From positions 124,001 to 188,000 of the forward strand of contig NZ_PYVX01000002.1 in NCBI RefSeq assembly GCF_003056305.1: a stretch of 64,000 nt of DNA. The letters are read 5' to 3'. A program made the translations under genes and the position numbers. Of the stretch, positions 21,089-29,425 are shown one piece after another; the stretch's first letter is position 1; the number at the start of each line of letters is the position of its first letter. This DNA comes from Halomonas denitrificans (GTDB lineage Bacteria > Pseudomonadota > Gammaproteobacteria > Pseudomonadales > Halomonadaceae). The notes below the pieces were generated by a model, which was given only the letters and a program-made list of their open reading frames with translations, was not told the DNA's origin and ran no database searches.

Positions 21089-22324
21089 ATGCACCCACAA
21101 CGCGCACGCTTGCACAACGAGCTCCATGCCCGGCCCTCGATCTATTTCGAGGAGCCGGCGCACCTTCACCACTATGCCTTCCTGGACGAGGGCGAGATCG
21201 CCGCGGCGATCCTCGACCGGATCGCCGAGGTCACCGGCCGGACGCCCGATCGCGATGCCGCCCAGGAGATCATTGACCTCGGCGACCAGGTCCTGAAGTG
21301 GGAGCGCCACACCGAGTTCTTCACCCTCACCCTGCTGGTGCCGAGGCCCGTCGGCCAGAGCGAGCCGTGGCCGGCGCCCCCCGCGCCGCTGGCGAGGATC
21401 GTCGCCGCGCATCACCAGGCCCTGATCAACGCGAGCCTGCTCCTCGTGGAGTCGGAGGCGGCCTGGCAGGGCGACGCCGAGGCCTACGGCTTTCGCGATC
21501 CCGCCGGCTCCAGCGTCGGCGGCGGTGACGCCACCGTATGGAGCGATTTCCGGCTCACCGCGTCGGGCATCAACCGCGTGCTGCTGGTCAATCGCGGGCT
21601 CAACGCCTTCCGTCTGGGGCGCATGACCCGACGGCTGCTGGAGATCGAGACCTACCGCATGATGGCGTCGCTGGCGCTGCCGGTGGCCAAGGAGTTGAGC
21701 CTCGAGCTGCGCGACTACGAGCTCGAGCTCGGCGAGCTGTCGGAGCGCAACACCCACGGCAAGGAGGAGAGCCCGCGTCCGCTGCTCGCGGCCATCTCCG
21801 CGCTCTCGGCGCGACTCGAGCGCAGCGGGGCCCGTTCGCGACAGCGTTTCAGCGCCACCGAGGCCTATGCGCGGATCGTCTTCACCCGCATCGAGGAGCT
21901 GCGCGAGGAGCGCCTCGGCGACCGCCCGAGGCTGGGCACCTTCATGCTGCGCCGCTTCCGGCCGACGGTGCATTACTGCGCCGCCATCAACCAGCGCCAG
22001 GAGAGCCTGGCGGAGAGCGTGGCGCGACTCAACGACCTGCTGCGCACCCGCGCCCAGGTGGAGATCGAGGAGCAGAACTCCGAGATCCTGCAGAGCCTCA
22101 ACGAGCGCACCAGCAGCCAGCTGAAGATCCAGAAGGCGGTCGAGGGACTCTCGATCATCGTCATGAGCTACTACCTCATCAGCCTGGGCAAGCTGGGGCT
22201 GGAGGGGGCCGGCGCCCTGGGCATGGCCATCGAGCCGAGCGTCGCCGCCGGGGTGCTGGGCCCCCTGGGGCTCGGCATCATCGGCGTGCTGGCCTGGCGC
22301 ATCCAGCGCGTGAAGAACCACTGA
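21089..22324 (+). CDS. DUF3422 family membrane-associated protein
   Basis: A 411-residue protein matching DUF3422. The N-terminus PQRARLHNELHARPSIYFE and the central FRLGRMTRRLLEIETYRMMASLALPVA stretch are characteristic. Residues about 310-360 form a helical or coiled-coil segment, and two hydrophobic helices lie near the C-terminus (IVMSYYLISLGKLG and VLGPLGLGIIGVLAW). It is thus probably anchored in the inner membrane with a large cytoplasmic domain. Function unknown. The start at 21089 is the first in-frame ATG and begins exactly at the family N-terminus. No operon partner is evident. Confidence 0.78.
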   Translation: MHPQRARLHNELHARPSIYFEEPAHLHHYAFLDEGEIAAAILDRIAEVTGRTPDRDAAQEIIDLGDQVLKWERHTEFFTLTLLVPRPVGQSEPWPAPPAPLARIVAAHHQALINASLLLVESEAAWQGDAEAYGFRDPAGSSVGGGDATVWSDFRLTASGINRVLLVNRGLNAFRLGRMTRRLLEIETYRMMASLALPVAKELSLELRDYELELGELSERNTHGKEESPRPLLAAISALSARLERSGARSRQRFSATEAYARIVFTRIEELREERLGDRPRLGTFMLRRFRPTVHYCAAINQRQESLAESVARLNDLLRTRAQVEIEEQNSEILQSLNERTSSQLKIQKAVEGLSIIVMSYYLISLGKLGLEGAGALGMAIEPSVAAGVLGPLGLGIIGVLAWRIQRVKNH

Positions 22325-22506
22325 CGGTCGCCTGCAGGGGGCGCCGGAGGGCGCTACGCTGAGGGAAGGGCAGGTCGCGGACCCCGTGGCTTGCGCGTTC
22401 GGCACGAGTCCATCGCCCGTCTACCGACTGACAGGTCGCCAACCGCTTGCCGAGGGCTCGTCCCCTGGCGGCTTGTCGAACGATCAGACCGATCGAGAGG
22501 TGCTTC

Positions 22507-22959
22507 ATGACAACGCCCATCGTCAACGACGTCCTTACCCCCCGCCGGCTGCTGCTCGGCCTGCTCCTCGCCGCCCCGCTGGCCCTGGCCAGCGAAGGGC
22601 ACGACCTGACCTTCCAGGGCGATGCCAGCTTTGCCGGCGCCCACGGCGGACAGGCCGTGCAGGCGGCCCTGGTCGATGCCGAGACCGGCGAGGTGCTCGA
22701 GACCGACTCCGGCACCGTCTCCGCCGATGCTGACCCGACCTTCACCTTCGACTTCCCCGGCGCCCTGCGCGAAGGCGGCCGCTACGAGGTGCACTACTGG
22801 ATCGACTCCAACTTCGGCGGTGGCAGCGAGGGTAGCTGCGATCCCATGGGGACCGACCACCAGTGGCGCGTGGCGCTGGAGGCCTCGGGCGACGCGGTCA
22901 CCCACGTGGCGAGCCACGATCCCGGCGCCCAGTCCGAGGTCTGCGCCACCTTCGAGTGA
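22507..22959 (+). CDS. Small periplasmic protein of unknown function
   Basis: A 150-residue protein with a signal peptide (basic RR, then LLLGLLLAAPLALA, probable cleavage before SEGHD). The mature part is acidic and predicted beta-rich, like an immunoglobulin-like or transthyretin-like domain: GGQAVQAALVDAETGEVLET and GGRYEVHYWIDSNFGG. Two cysteines (SCDPMG and EVCATFE) could form a disulfide. I do not recognise the family. The ATG at 22507 follows GAGAGG at good spacing; the open frame extends upstream without a site. The acidic mature sequence fits a protein exposed to high external salt. Confidence 0.6.
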   Translation: MTTPIVNDVLTPRRLLLGLLLAAPLALASEGHDLTFQGDASFAGAHGGQAVQAALVDAETGEVLETDSGTVSADADPTFTFDFPGALREGGRYEVHYWIDSNFGGGSEGSCDPMGTDHQWRVALEASGDAVTHVASHDPGAQSEVCATFE

Positions 22960-23004
22960 TGCGCCGTCCGCCGGGCCTTCATGGCTCGAGAGCTGGAGAG
23001 GATG

Positions 23005-23589
23005 ATGCGACTACGCGATGCCACCCGGGCCGATGCCCGGGACCTGGCCTACCTGATCAACCTGGCGGGAGAGGGGCTGCCCGAATATCTGTGGGGACAG
23101 ATGGCCGAGGGCGGTGTCTCGCCCCTGGAGGTCGGCGCGCAGCGTGCCGACCGCGAGGAGGGGGGCTTCAGCTACCGTCATGCCCGGGTGTGCATCGAGC
23201 GCGGGCGGATCGTCGGGATGATTATCGCCTACCGGTTGCCCGATCCCTACGGCCTCGAGGACCTGGACGACGCGCCCGCCCCCGTTCAGCCCCTGTTGCG
23301 TCTCGAGGCCCGGGTGCCGGGCAGCTGGTACATCAACGGCATTGCGACCCTGCCGGCGGCACGCCGCAAGGGCGTCGGGCGCCTTCTGATGGCCCAGGCC
23401 GAGGCCTCGGCGATCGGCGCCGGCTGTCGCGAGCTGAGCCTGATCGTAGCCGAGGAGAACCGCAGGGCCTGTGCGTTCTACCACCGGCTGGGCTTTCAGG
23501 AACTCGCCTCCCTGCCGCTGGTGCCCTGGCCCGGCTGCCCGCACGGCGGCCGCTGGCTGCTGATGACCCGCCGCCTTGAGGGCCAGTAA
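23005..23589 (+). CDS. GNAT-family N-acetyltransferase
   Basis: A 194-residue acetyltransferase. The acetyl-CoA-binding motif A is clear: YINGIATLPAARRKGVGRLLMAQAEA (Q/R-x-x-G-x-G/A form, RRKGVG), followed by motif B with RRACAFYHRLGFQE. The N-terminus MRLRDATRADARDLAYLIN is a normal GNAT start. The acceptor substrate is unknown. The ATG at 23005 has GGAG five bases upstream; the adjacent ATG at 23002 or the one at 22981 would add one or eight residues. It is 45 bp after the periplasmic protein gene and may share its transcript. Confidence 0.8.
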   Translation: MRLRDATRADARDLAYLINLAGEGLPEYLWGQMAEGGVSPLEVGAQRADREEGGFSYRHARVCIERGRIVGMIIAYRLPDPYGLEDLDDAPAPVQPLLRLEARVPGSWYINGIATLPAARRKGVGRLLMAQAEASAIGAGCRELSLIVAEENRRACAFYHRLGFQELASLPLVPWPGCPHGGRWLLMTRRLEGQ

Positions 23590-23644
23590 CCAAGAGAGCG
23601 TCGACGCCCTCCGAGCCGGCGAGCCCCGACGAGCGGAACGGCGC

Positions 23645-23860
23645 TCAGGTACGCTGCCGCAGGGGATCGAGCAGCCCGCTCAGCCCGTTGTGGTCGATCT
23701 CGTGCATCAGCTGCAGCAGGCGGCCGATCTGGCCGTCGGGAAAGCCCTCGCGGGCGAACCAGTTGAGGTAGGGGCCGGGCAGGTCGGCGATCAGCCATCC
23801 CGCGTGCTTGCCGAAGGGCATGCGCAGGGTGACCAGTTTCTCGAGGTCTTCGGGGTTCAC
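23645..23860 (-). CDS. DUF3820 family protein
   Basis: A 71-residue protein with the DUF3820 signature: MPFGKHAGWLIADLPGPYLNWF near the middle and MHEIDHNGL near the end. The family is small, soluble and uncharacterised, and is often linked to nucleic-acid exonuclease domains in larger proteins. The start is a GTG at 23860 with GGAG eight bases upstream; the longer upstream frame encodes low-quality Arg/Pro-rich sequence and is not used. It is the last of a minus-strand trio behind the EAL/GGDEF pair (65 bp gap). Confidence 0.75.
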   Translation of the reverse strand: MNPEDLEKLVTLRMPFGKHAGWLIADLPGPYLNWFAREGFPDGQIGRLLQLMHEIDHNGLSGLLDPLRQRT

Positions 23861-23924
23861 GAGCGGCGCTCCATCGGGAAAAGGGGCGAGCCTATCATGC
23901 TCGCCCGGTCGTGAGGCGCCTCGC

Positions 23925-24866
23925 TCATCCCGCGAGGGTGCCGCGCGGCGGCCAGGAGGCCGACTCGCCGAGCGCCGTCGCCTCGACGGTCTCCCGCACC
24001 TGGTTGCGCCCCGCATGCTTGGCGCCGTAGAGGGCGCGGTCGGCGCGCTCCAGCAGGGCCTCCGCGGTCTCGCCGTCGACGAGCTGGGCGATGCCCGCCG
24101 AGAGCGTGAGGCCGATCCTCGCCGCGGCGATCGGGGTCGAGGCCAGGCGTTCGCGCAGGCGCTCCACGGCCTGGGTGGCTTCCTCCTGGGCCACGCCGGG
24201 CAGCAGGAGCAGGAATTCCTCGCCGCCCAGGCGGATGACGTGATCGTGCCGCCGCATCGTCGCCTGCATCAGCTCGGCCGCCTCGCGCAGGACCTGATCG
24301 CCCACCGCATGGCCGTGGCGGTCGTTGACCCGCTTGAAGTGATCCAGGTCGCAGCTCGCCACACAGAGCGGCGTGCCGTAGCGGCGGCTGCGGCGGATCT
24401 CCTCCTCGAGCAGGCCGAGCCCCGCGCGTCGGTTGAGCAGGCTGGTCAGCTCGTCGTGGTGGGCGAGGAACTCGAGGCGCTGCTCCATGGCCTTGCGCTC
24501 GGTGATATCGACCACGAAGGTGACCTTCTTCACATGCCCCTGGTCGTCCTGGATGCGGGCGGCCTTGGCCAGGATGCTTCTCGGCCGGCCATCCTTGTCC
24601 CGTACCTCGCACTCGTGGGAGACCTCCATGTCGCCGTCGCCAGCGATGAAGCGCGCGTGCAGGTCGCTCATTCGCGCGTGATCGGCCTCGGGCACCACCA
24701 GGGTGAAGTGGTGGCCCAGCAGCTCCTCCTCGCGATAGCCGTAGAACGCGCAGTAGGCGGGATTGACCATCTCGAAGCGGCCCTCGGCGTCGGTGATGCA
24801 GATGCCGATGGGGGCGGCGCGGATCACCGTCTCCGTGGTATCGAAGGGGTCGAGCAGCGGCATCAT
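23925..24866 (-). CDS. PAS-GGDEF diguanylate cyclase
   Basis: A 313-residue soluble protein. An N-terminal PAS/PAC sensor (about 10-135; IGICITDAEGRFEMVNPAYC, and the PAC end VTFVVDITERKAMEQ) precedes a GGDEF domain with DELTSLLNRR, CDLDHFKRVNDRHGHAVGD and an active-site RLGGEEF. It should make c-di-GMP. No RxxD inhibitory site is obvious before the GGEEF. The first ATG (24866) overlaps the stop of the EAL gene upstream (ATGA), so cyclase and phosphodiesterase are translated as a coupled pair. Confidence 0.9.
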   Translation of the reverse strand: MMPLLDPFDTTETVIRAAPIGICITDAEGRFEMVNPAYCAFYGYREEELLGHHFTLVVPEADHARMSDLHARFIAGDGDMEVSHECEVRDKDGRPRSILAKAARIQDDQGHVKKVTFVVDITERKAMEQRLEFLAHHDELTSLLNRRAGLGLLEEEIRRSRRYGTPLCVASCDLDHFKRVNDRHGHAVGDQVLREAAELMQATMRRHDHVIRLGGEEFLLLLPGVAQEEATQAVERLRERLASTPIAAARIGLTLSAGIAQLVDGETAEALLERADRALYGAKHAGRNQVRETVEATALGESASWPPRGTLAG

Positions 24867-25684
24867 GAGAAGGCTCCGGCGACCCGAAGGGGGACGTCTT
24901 GGTGGGGGGCGGGGGCATCGAGCACCGCCGCCAGGCGCGCCTCGACATCTTCTGCCAGGGCATCGAGGGCGGGATGCGCGAAGTAGTAGCCCTGCTGCAG
25001 GGTAATGCCCGCCGCATGGAGCCAGCGCGCCTCGGCGGCTGTCTCGACGCCCTCGGCGACCAGCCGGATCGCCAGCGGGCGCGCCAGGCCGATCAGCGCC
25101 TGCAGCAGGGCCTGGCGGCGCGGATCGGCGTCGCAGCCCATCACCAGCTGGCGGTCGATCTTCAGCTTGTCGGGCCGCTGGGAGGTCAGCACGTCGAGGT
25201 TGGCATGGCCGGTGCCGAAGTCGTCCAGGGCGACCCGAAAGCCCATGCGGCGATAGGCGGTGATGATGGCGCTCAGGTGCGCATGGTCCTGGATCCGTTC
25301 CGACTCGACGACCTCGAAGATCAGCCGGTCCAGCGGCCAGCCCACCCGCTTCGAGACCGCCAGCGTGGCCTGGATGCATGCCTCGGGCTCGTAGACGGCG
25401 TTGGGCAGGAAGTTGATCGACAGGCTCTCCTGCATGCCCAGGGCGCTGGCCTGCTCGATGGCCCGCACCCGGCACGCCTGGTCGAAGCGGTAGAGCAGCG
25501 CCTCGGTCACCTGATCGAGAATCTGGCTCGCCGGCTCCCCCGCGGGGCCGCGCACCAGGGCCTCGTAGGCGTGCACGCGCCGCCGCTGCAGGTCGACGAT
25601 CGGCTGGAAGGCCATGGTGAAGTCGAAGGGCAGCTCCCGTTCACAGCGGCCGCAGTGTCCGTTCCTTCGTGCGCAACGCCCCAT
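24863..25684 (-). CDS. EAL-domain c-di-GMP phosphodiesterase with N-terminal cysteine motif
   Basis: A 273-residue stand-alone EAL protein. Catalytic elements are all present: YEALVRG, INFLPNAVY, FEVVESERI, DDFGTGHANL, KLKIDRQLV, VAEGVET and QQGYYFAHP. The N-terminus before the domain is short and carries C-x6-C-x2-C (CARRNGHCGRC), a possible metal or redox site. This arrangement is seen in EAL proteins lacking a separate sensor domain. The ATG at 25684 has AGGAGA six bases upstream. Its product probably counteracts the cyclase encoded by the overlapping next gene. Confidence 0.88.
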   Translation of the reverse strand: MGRCARRNGHCGRCERELPFDFTMAFQPIVDLQRRRVHAYEALVRGPAGEPASQILDQVTEALLYRFDQACRVRAIEQASALGMQESLSINFLPNAVYEPEACIQATLAVSKRVGWPLDRLIFEVVESERIQDHAHLSAIITAYRRMGFRVALDDFGTGHANLDVLTSQRPDKLKIDRQLVMGCDADPRRQALLQALIGLARPLAIRLVAEGVETAAEARWLHAAGITLQQGYYFAHPALDALAEDVEARLAAVLDAPAPHQDVPLRVAGAFS

Positions 25685-25941
25685 GGGACATCTCCTGGTG
25701 TTGATGGCTCTGGCCGTTCGTCGCGAAAGCGGGCCGGTGGAGTAAGTTCTTATATTAGTTTTGTCCATGTATCGGTGTTGTACAAGTATTTTCGGCCTCC
25801 GTCCGCCGCCGCTACCGCGCCCGGCCACCGGGGTGGGCGCGACAAGGTCCCGAAAGATAGTAAGCTGGCTAGGTATTCAGGCCGCCCGGGTCGCTGTCGG
25901 TCCGGGCACTGCCGATCCATGCTCATCGTCGAGGAGACGCC

Positions 25942-26673
25942 ATGAATCCCACCATCGAACTGCTCAAGTCCCACCGCTCGATCCGCAAGTTCACGGACCA
26001 GCCGGTCTCCCGCGAGCTGCTCGAGGAGCTGATTCGCGCCGGCCAGGCCGCGGCCACCTCCAGCCATGTGCAGGCCTACAGCGTCATCCACGTGACCGAC
26101 CCGGCCAACCGCGAGGCGATCGCCGAGCTCGCCGGCGGCCAGTCCTACGTCGCCACCTGCGGCGCCTTCCTGGTGTTCTGCGCCGACATGAAGCGTCCCA
26201 CCGAGGCCGCCGAGCGCACCGGCGCGCGCGTGGTGCGCGGCATGACCGAACAGCTGCTGGTGGCCAGCGTCGACACCGCCCTGATGGCCCAGAACGTCGC
26301 CGTCGCCGCGGAGTCCGAGGGGCTCGGCATCTGCTACATCGGCGGTATCCGCAACGATCCCCAACGGGTCAGCGAGCTGCTCGGCCTGCCGGCGCACGTC
26401 TACCCGGTCTTCGGCATGTGCCTCGGCTACCCGGCCCACCAGCCGGACGTGAAGCCGCGCCTGCCGGTGGAGGCGATCCTCAAGCAGGACACCTACACCG
26501 ACGATCACGAGCAGGTCGCCGCCTTCGACGACACCATGCACGCCTACTACCGGTCGCGGAAGGGCGGCACCAAGCAGAGCGACTGGTCGCACAACCTCAC
26601 CCCGCTGTTCGACACCAAGCTGCGCCCGCACATGCGCGAGTTCCTGGTCGAGCGCGGCTTCGAGATGAAGTGA
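25942..26673 (+). CDS. nfsA: Oxygen-insensitive NADPH nitroreductase (NfsA-type)
   Basis: A 243-residue FMN-dependent nitroreductase. The N-terminus LLKSHRSIRKFTDQPV is the FMN phosphate-binding part (R at HRSIR), followed by AATSSHVQAYSVIHV, EGLGICYIGGIRNDP and YPVFGMCLGYPAHQPDVKPRLP. These place it in the NfsA rather than the NfsB group. It reduces nitroaromatics, quinones or flavins with NADPH. Its last 21 codons and the hairpin beyond are duplicated 2565 bp downstream (see the direct repeat). It is divergent from the EAL gene; the 257-bp gap between them has a short AT-rich stretch (about 25742-25795) likely to hold promoters. Confidence 0.88.
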   Translation: MNPTIELLKSHRSIRKFTDQPVSRELLEELIRAGQAAATSSHVQAYSVIHVTDPANREAIAELAGGQSYVATCGAFLVFCADMKRPTEAAERTGARVVRGMTEQLLVASVDTALMAQNVAVAAESEGLGICYIGGIRNDPQRVSELLGLPAHVYPVFGMCLGYPAHQPDVKPRLPVEAILKQDTYTDDHEQVAAFDDTMHAYYRSRKGGTKQSDWSHNLTPLFDTKLRPHMREFLVERGFEMK

Positions 26674-26700
26674 AGGGCGACTGACCCAGGGCCTAACGAC

Positions 26701-26726
26701 GAGCGGCGGCCATCGGGCCGCCGCTC
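26701..26726 (+). terminator. GC hairpin after nfsA (terminator-like, bidirectional)
   Basis: GAGCGGCGGC (26701-26710) pairs with GCCGCCGCTC (26717-26726). It lies between the convergent nfsA and DUF1499-end sequences and has no long T tract. An identical hairpin is at 29268-29293 in the other repeat copy. Confidence 0.55.
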
Positions 26727-26760
26727 GCGCGTGCTGCTTCGTGAAGGATCGGCGTGTCGC

Positions 26761-26859
26761 TCAACCGCCCACTCGCGCCTCCAGGGCCTCGAGAGGGGAT
26801 CGGGTGCGCGTCACCTTGCTCCCCACGTCGCTCGTGCCGAGCCGCGAGGCGGAGCGCAT
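26761..26859 (-). pseudogene. 3' remnant of a DUF1499 gene
   Basis: Thirty-two codons plus stop in one frame match the end of the intact DUF1499 gene (29326-30096). MRSASRLGTSDVG and the terminal LEALEARVG are identical, with substitutions between them. Nothing upstream on the minus strand continues the gene, and no start signal is present. It is a leftover of the duplication that created the direct repeat. Confidence 0.85.
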
Positions 26860-26988
26860 GTGCCATGCAGTCGTGCGTCATGCCGTTTCCTCGCATCGGT
26901 CGGCGCATCTCGAACGGCGGCAGCCCTTCCGGTGAGGATCGGACGGGGAGAAGCGCTCACAGTGGCCGTGTGCATGGGCAGCAGTGGG

Positions 26989-27606
26989 TCAGTCCAGCAC
27001 GATCAGGTGATTGGGCAGTTCATTGCGCTCGTGGGTGGCCGGCACCTGCTCCTTGAGATGTTCGCCGCAGGCCTCGATGCACTCCAGGAAGCCCTTCAGG
27101 GTCTCGCCTTCCTTCACCCGCCGGGTGAAGGCCGCCACGATGGACTGCCAGGCCTCGTCGCCGATGCGCGCCGAGATGCCCCGGTCGACCAGGATCTCCA
27201 CGTACCGCTCGGCCTCAGAGACGAAGATCAGCATCCCCGTTTCCCCCTCGGTATGGTGCAGGTTCTGTTCCAGGAACTGCCGCCGGGCGAGGTTGCCCGC
27301 CCGCCAGTGGCGAACCGATTGCGGGATCAGCCGGGTGGTGATGGCGGGGCGGCGGAACGCCAGGCCCAGCACGATGAAGGTCGCCCACTGCACCAGCGTC
27401 AGCTCGTAGGCCGTCAACCAGCCGGGGAAGTAGTTGACCGCACCGGGCACCACCAGGGCCAGCAGGCCGGCCCAGAGCAGCGGGATGTAGGCATAGTTGT
27501 CCGCTTGCGGAGCCAGCACGGTGACCAGCTCGGCATCGGTATCGCGTTCGACCCGATGAATCGCCTCGGCGACCTGGCGCTGCTCGTCTTCACTCAATAA
27601 AGCCAT
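26989..27606 (-). CDS. TPM-domain membrane protein
   Basis: A 205-residue protein with an N-terminal cytosolic segment (LSEDEQRQVAEAIHRVERDTDAELVTVLA) typical of TPM-domain relatives. Two hydrophobic stretches follow (about 40-60 and 68-85), then a soluble part containing GMLIFVSEAERYVEILVDRGI. That segment is the TPM beta-strand region also seen in the neighbouring gene. The family is implicated in membrane-associated processes but has no firm function. It is the third gene of a lemA-TPM-TPM set, 62 bp from the previous one. A stretch without recognisable features (26861-26988) separates it from the direct repeat. Confidence 0.78.
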   Translation of the reverse strand: MALLSEDEQRQVAEAIHRVERDTDAELVTVLAPQADNYAYIPLLWAGLLALVVPGAVNYFPGWLTAYELTLVQWATFIVLGLAFRRPAITTRLIPQSVRHWRAGNLARRQFLEQNLHHTEGETGMLIFVSEAERYVEILVDRGISARIGDEAWQSIVAAFTRRVKEGETLKGFLECIEACGEHLKEQVPATHERNELPNHLIVLD

Positions 27607-27668
27607 GGGGATCGTGATCTCCGAATCCTGATTGTCATGTGGGTGTCGCCGCCGGACGGAAGGCGGGA

Positions 27669-28430
27669 TTACCAGCCGCCGGACGCGCCGCCGCCACCGA
27701 AGCCACCGCCGCCGCCTCCGAAGCCGCCGCCTCCACCGAAACCGCCGCCGCCGCCGCGGGACCGGCCGCCGAGCGCACCGCCCAGCAGCATGCCGGCCAG
27801 CAGGCCGCCGCGACCGCCGCGTACCAGGGTCATCACGATGACGAACATCACCAAGAAGAGAATCGAGGCCGGTCCCTCGGGTTTCTGCTGGCCGGCCTGG
27901 GCGCTGGCGGAGGTGCTGGTGTCCAGGGGCTCGCCGCCCAGCACCCGGATCATCGCCTCCACCCCCTCGGTGATGCCGCGGGTGTAGTCGCCCTCGCGGA
28001 AGGCCGGCGTCAGGATGCGGTTGATGATCACCGAGGACTGGGCGTCGGTCAGTCGCCCCTCGAGGCCATAGCCGACCTCGATGCGCACCTTGCGCTCATT
28101 CGGCGCGACGATCAGCAGGGCACCGTTGTCCTTCTCCTCCTGGCCGATGCCCCAGTGGCGCCCCAGCTGATAGCCATACTCCTCGATGGTCACGCCCTGC
28201 AGGTCGGGCAGGGTGGCCACCACCAGCTGCTCGGTGGTGGCCTCCTCGTGCGCCGCCAGCTGCTCGCTCAGGCGTGATTCGGTGGCCTGGTCCAGCAGGT
28301 CGGCCTGATCGACCACGCGACCGGTCAGTTCGGGGAAGTCGAGTTGCTGTGCCTGAAGGTCCTGGGCCTGGAGGCCCAGGGTCCCCGACAGCAGCAGCGC
28401 CAATAACGGAATGCGCAGAAGATCGATCAT
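27669..28430 (-). CDS. YgcG-like TPM-domain protein with glycine-rich tail
   Basis: A 253-residue exported protein: signal peptide (LLALLLSGTLGLQAQ), then the TPM domain with GRVVDQADLLDQATESRLSEQL, NGALLIVAPNERKVRIEVGYGLEG and AFREGDYTRGI. One transmembrane helix follows (SILFLVMFVIVMTLV), then a long Gly/Phe-rich tail ending GGGGASGGW. This domain order is standard for YgcG-type proteins. The tail is low complexity and its codons are GGN repeats, a likely site of length variation. The ATG overlaps the lemA stop (ATGA). Confidence 0.85.
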   Translation of the reverse strand: MIDLLRIPLLALLLSGTLGLQAQDLQAQQLDFPELTGRVVDQADLLDQATESRLSEQLAAHEEATTEQLVVATLPDLQGVTIEEYGYQLGRHWGIGQEEKDNGALLIVAPNERKVRIEVGYGLEGRLTDAQSSVIINRILTPAFREGDYTRGITEGVEAMIRVLGGEPLDTSTSASAQAGQQKPEGPASILFLVMFVIVMTLVRGGRGGLLAGMLLGGALGGRSRGGGGGFGGGGGFGGGGGGFGGGGASGGW

Positions 28431-29047
28431 TCAAACTCCACCTGGGGGGCCTGGTCGGCGTTCTCGGTCGTGGCGTCGAAGGTCTCGCGAAGCTGCATGT
28501 CGCTGTAGAGGACGGTGTGCCACAGGCGACCGGGGAAGGTGCGCAGCTCGGTGTTGTAGCGCTCGACCGCGGTGATGAAGTCGCGCCGCGCCACGGCGAT
28601 GCGGTTCTCGGTGCCTTCCAGCTGCGACTGCAGGGCCAGGAAGTTCTGGTTCGACTTCAGGTCGGGATAGCGCTCGGACACCGCCATCAGGCGGCTCAGT
28701 GCCCCGCTGAGCTGCTGCTGGGCCTGCTCGAACTGGCGCATCTTCTGCGGGTCGTCCAGCGACTCGGCGTCGATCTGGATGGACGTGGCCTTGGCCCGCG
28801 CCTCCACCACGGCGGTCAGGGTCTCCTGCTCCTGCCGGGCGAACCCCTTGACCGTCTCGACCAGGTTGGGCACCAGGTCCGCACGCCGCTGGTACTGGTT
28901 CTCCACCTGCGCCCAGGCCGACTTCACCTGCTCGTCGTAGGTGGGGATGTTATTGACGCCGCAACCGGCCAGCAGCATCGCCATGATCAGCACAAGGGCG
29001 AACCGCCAGACGCGAGGGTCGGGAAGCGTGGAGTGTCTCGTCAGCAT
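28427..29047 (-). CDS. lemA: LemA family lipoprotein
   Basis: A 206-residue LemA protein. An N-terminal hydrophobic segment ends in the lipobox LLAGC, then comes NNIPTYDEQVKSAWAQVENQYQRRADLVPNLVETVKG, the family hallmark. Long helices with AVVEARAKATSI and YNTELRTFPG follow. It is predicted to sit at the inner-membrane surface facing the periplasm. LemA genes very often precede TPM-domain genes, as here. The start is uncertain among ATGs at 29068, 29059 and 29047; 29047 gives the most regular signal peptide. It is first gene of the cassette enclosed by the direct repeats. Confidence 0.88.
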   Translation of the reverse strand: MLTRHSTLPDPRVWRFALVLIMAMLLAGCGVNNIPTYDEQVKSAWAQVENQYQRRADLVPNLVETVKGFARQEQETLTAVVEARAKATSIQIDAESLDDPQKMRQFEQAQQQLSGALSRLMAVSERYPDLKSNQNFLALQSQLEGTENRIAVARRDFITAVERYNTELRTFPGRLWHTVLYSDMQLRETFDATTENADQAPQVEFE

Positions 29048-29162
29048 GGGGTCGGTCATTCCTGTCATTGCGATTCGATGATCTCCAAGGTACAGCTCAG
29101 GCTGATGCGAAGGAAGCAATGCCATGCCGACCTTCTGCCGTTGTCCGGCACGACTACGCCCC

Positions 29163-29238
29163 CACCTCCTTGTTGGGCACCAGGCTGCGCCCGCACCTGG
29201 GCGAGTTCCTGGTCGAGCGGGGCTTCGAGATGACGTGA
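29163..29238 (+). pseudogene. 3' remnant of nfsA
   Basis: The last twenty codons of an nfsA-like gene are preserved in frame (LRPHLGEFLVERGFEM, then stop at 29236-29238). They differ from the intact gene at a few positions, such as HLGEF versus HMREF. The sequence upstream is unrelated, and no start codon or ribosome site is available. Confidence 0.85.
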
Positions 29239-29425
29239 AGGGAGGACTGGCGTAGGCCCTGAACGACGAGCGGCGGCCATCGGGCCGCCGCTCGCGCGTG
29301 CTGCATCTGAAGATCGGAGTACCGCTCACTCGCCCACGCGTGCCTCCAGGGCCTCGAGGGTGGCCCGGATGCGCGCCGCGTTGGTGCCCACGTCGCTGGT
29401 GCCGAGCCGCGAGGCGGAGCGCATG
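29163..29425. repeat. Direct repeat, right copy, flanking the LemA/TPM cassette
   Basis: Aligns with 26598-26860 over its whole length at an offset of 2565 bp. It contains a degenerate nfsA 3' end, the same GC hairpin (29268-29293) and the authentic 3' end of the DUF1499 gene. The 115 bp between the lemA start and this repeat (29048-29162) should hold the promoter of the lemA cassette; I could not place a convincing -10/-35 there. Confidence 0.88.

Larger units (their letters stand above)
26598..26860. repeat. Direct repeat, left copy, flanking the LemA/TPM cassette
   Basis: About 263 bp aligning with 29163-29425 at a constant offset of 2565 bp, with scattered mismatches and small compensating indels. 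This copy contains the true nfsA 3' end, a GC hairpin and a degenerate copy of the DUF1499 gene's 3' end. Similarity fades after the shared GAGCGCATG at 26860. The right copy has the mirror situation: a broken nfsA end and an intact DUF1499 end. Confidence 0.88.
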
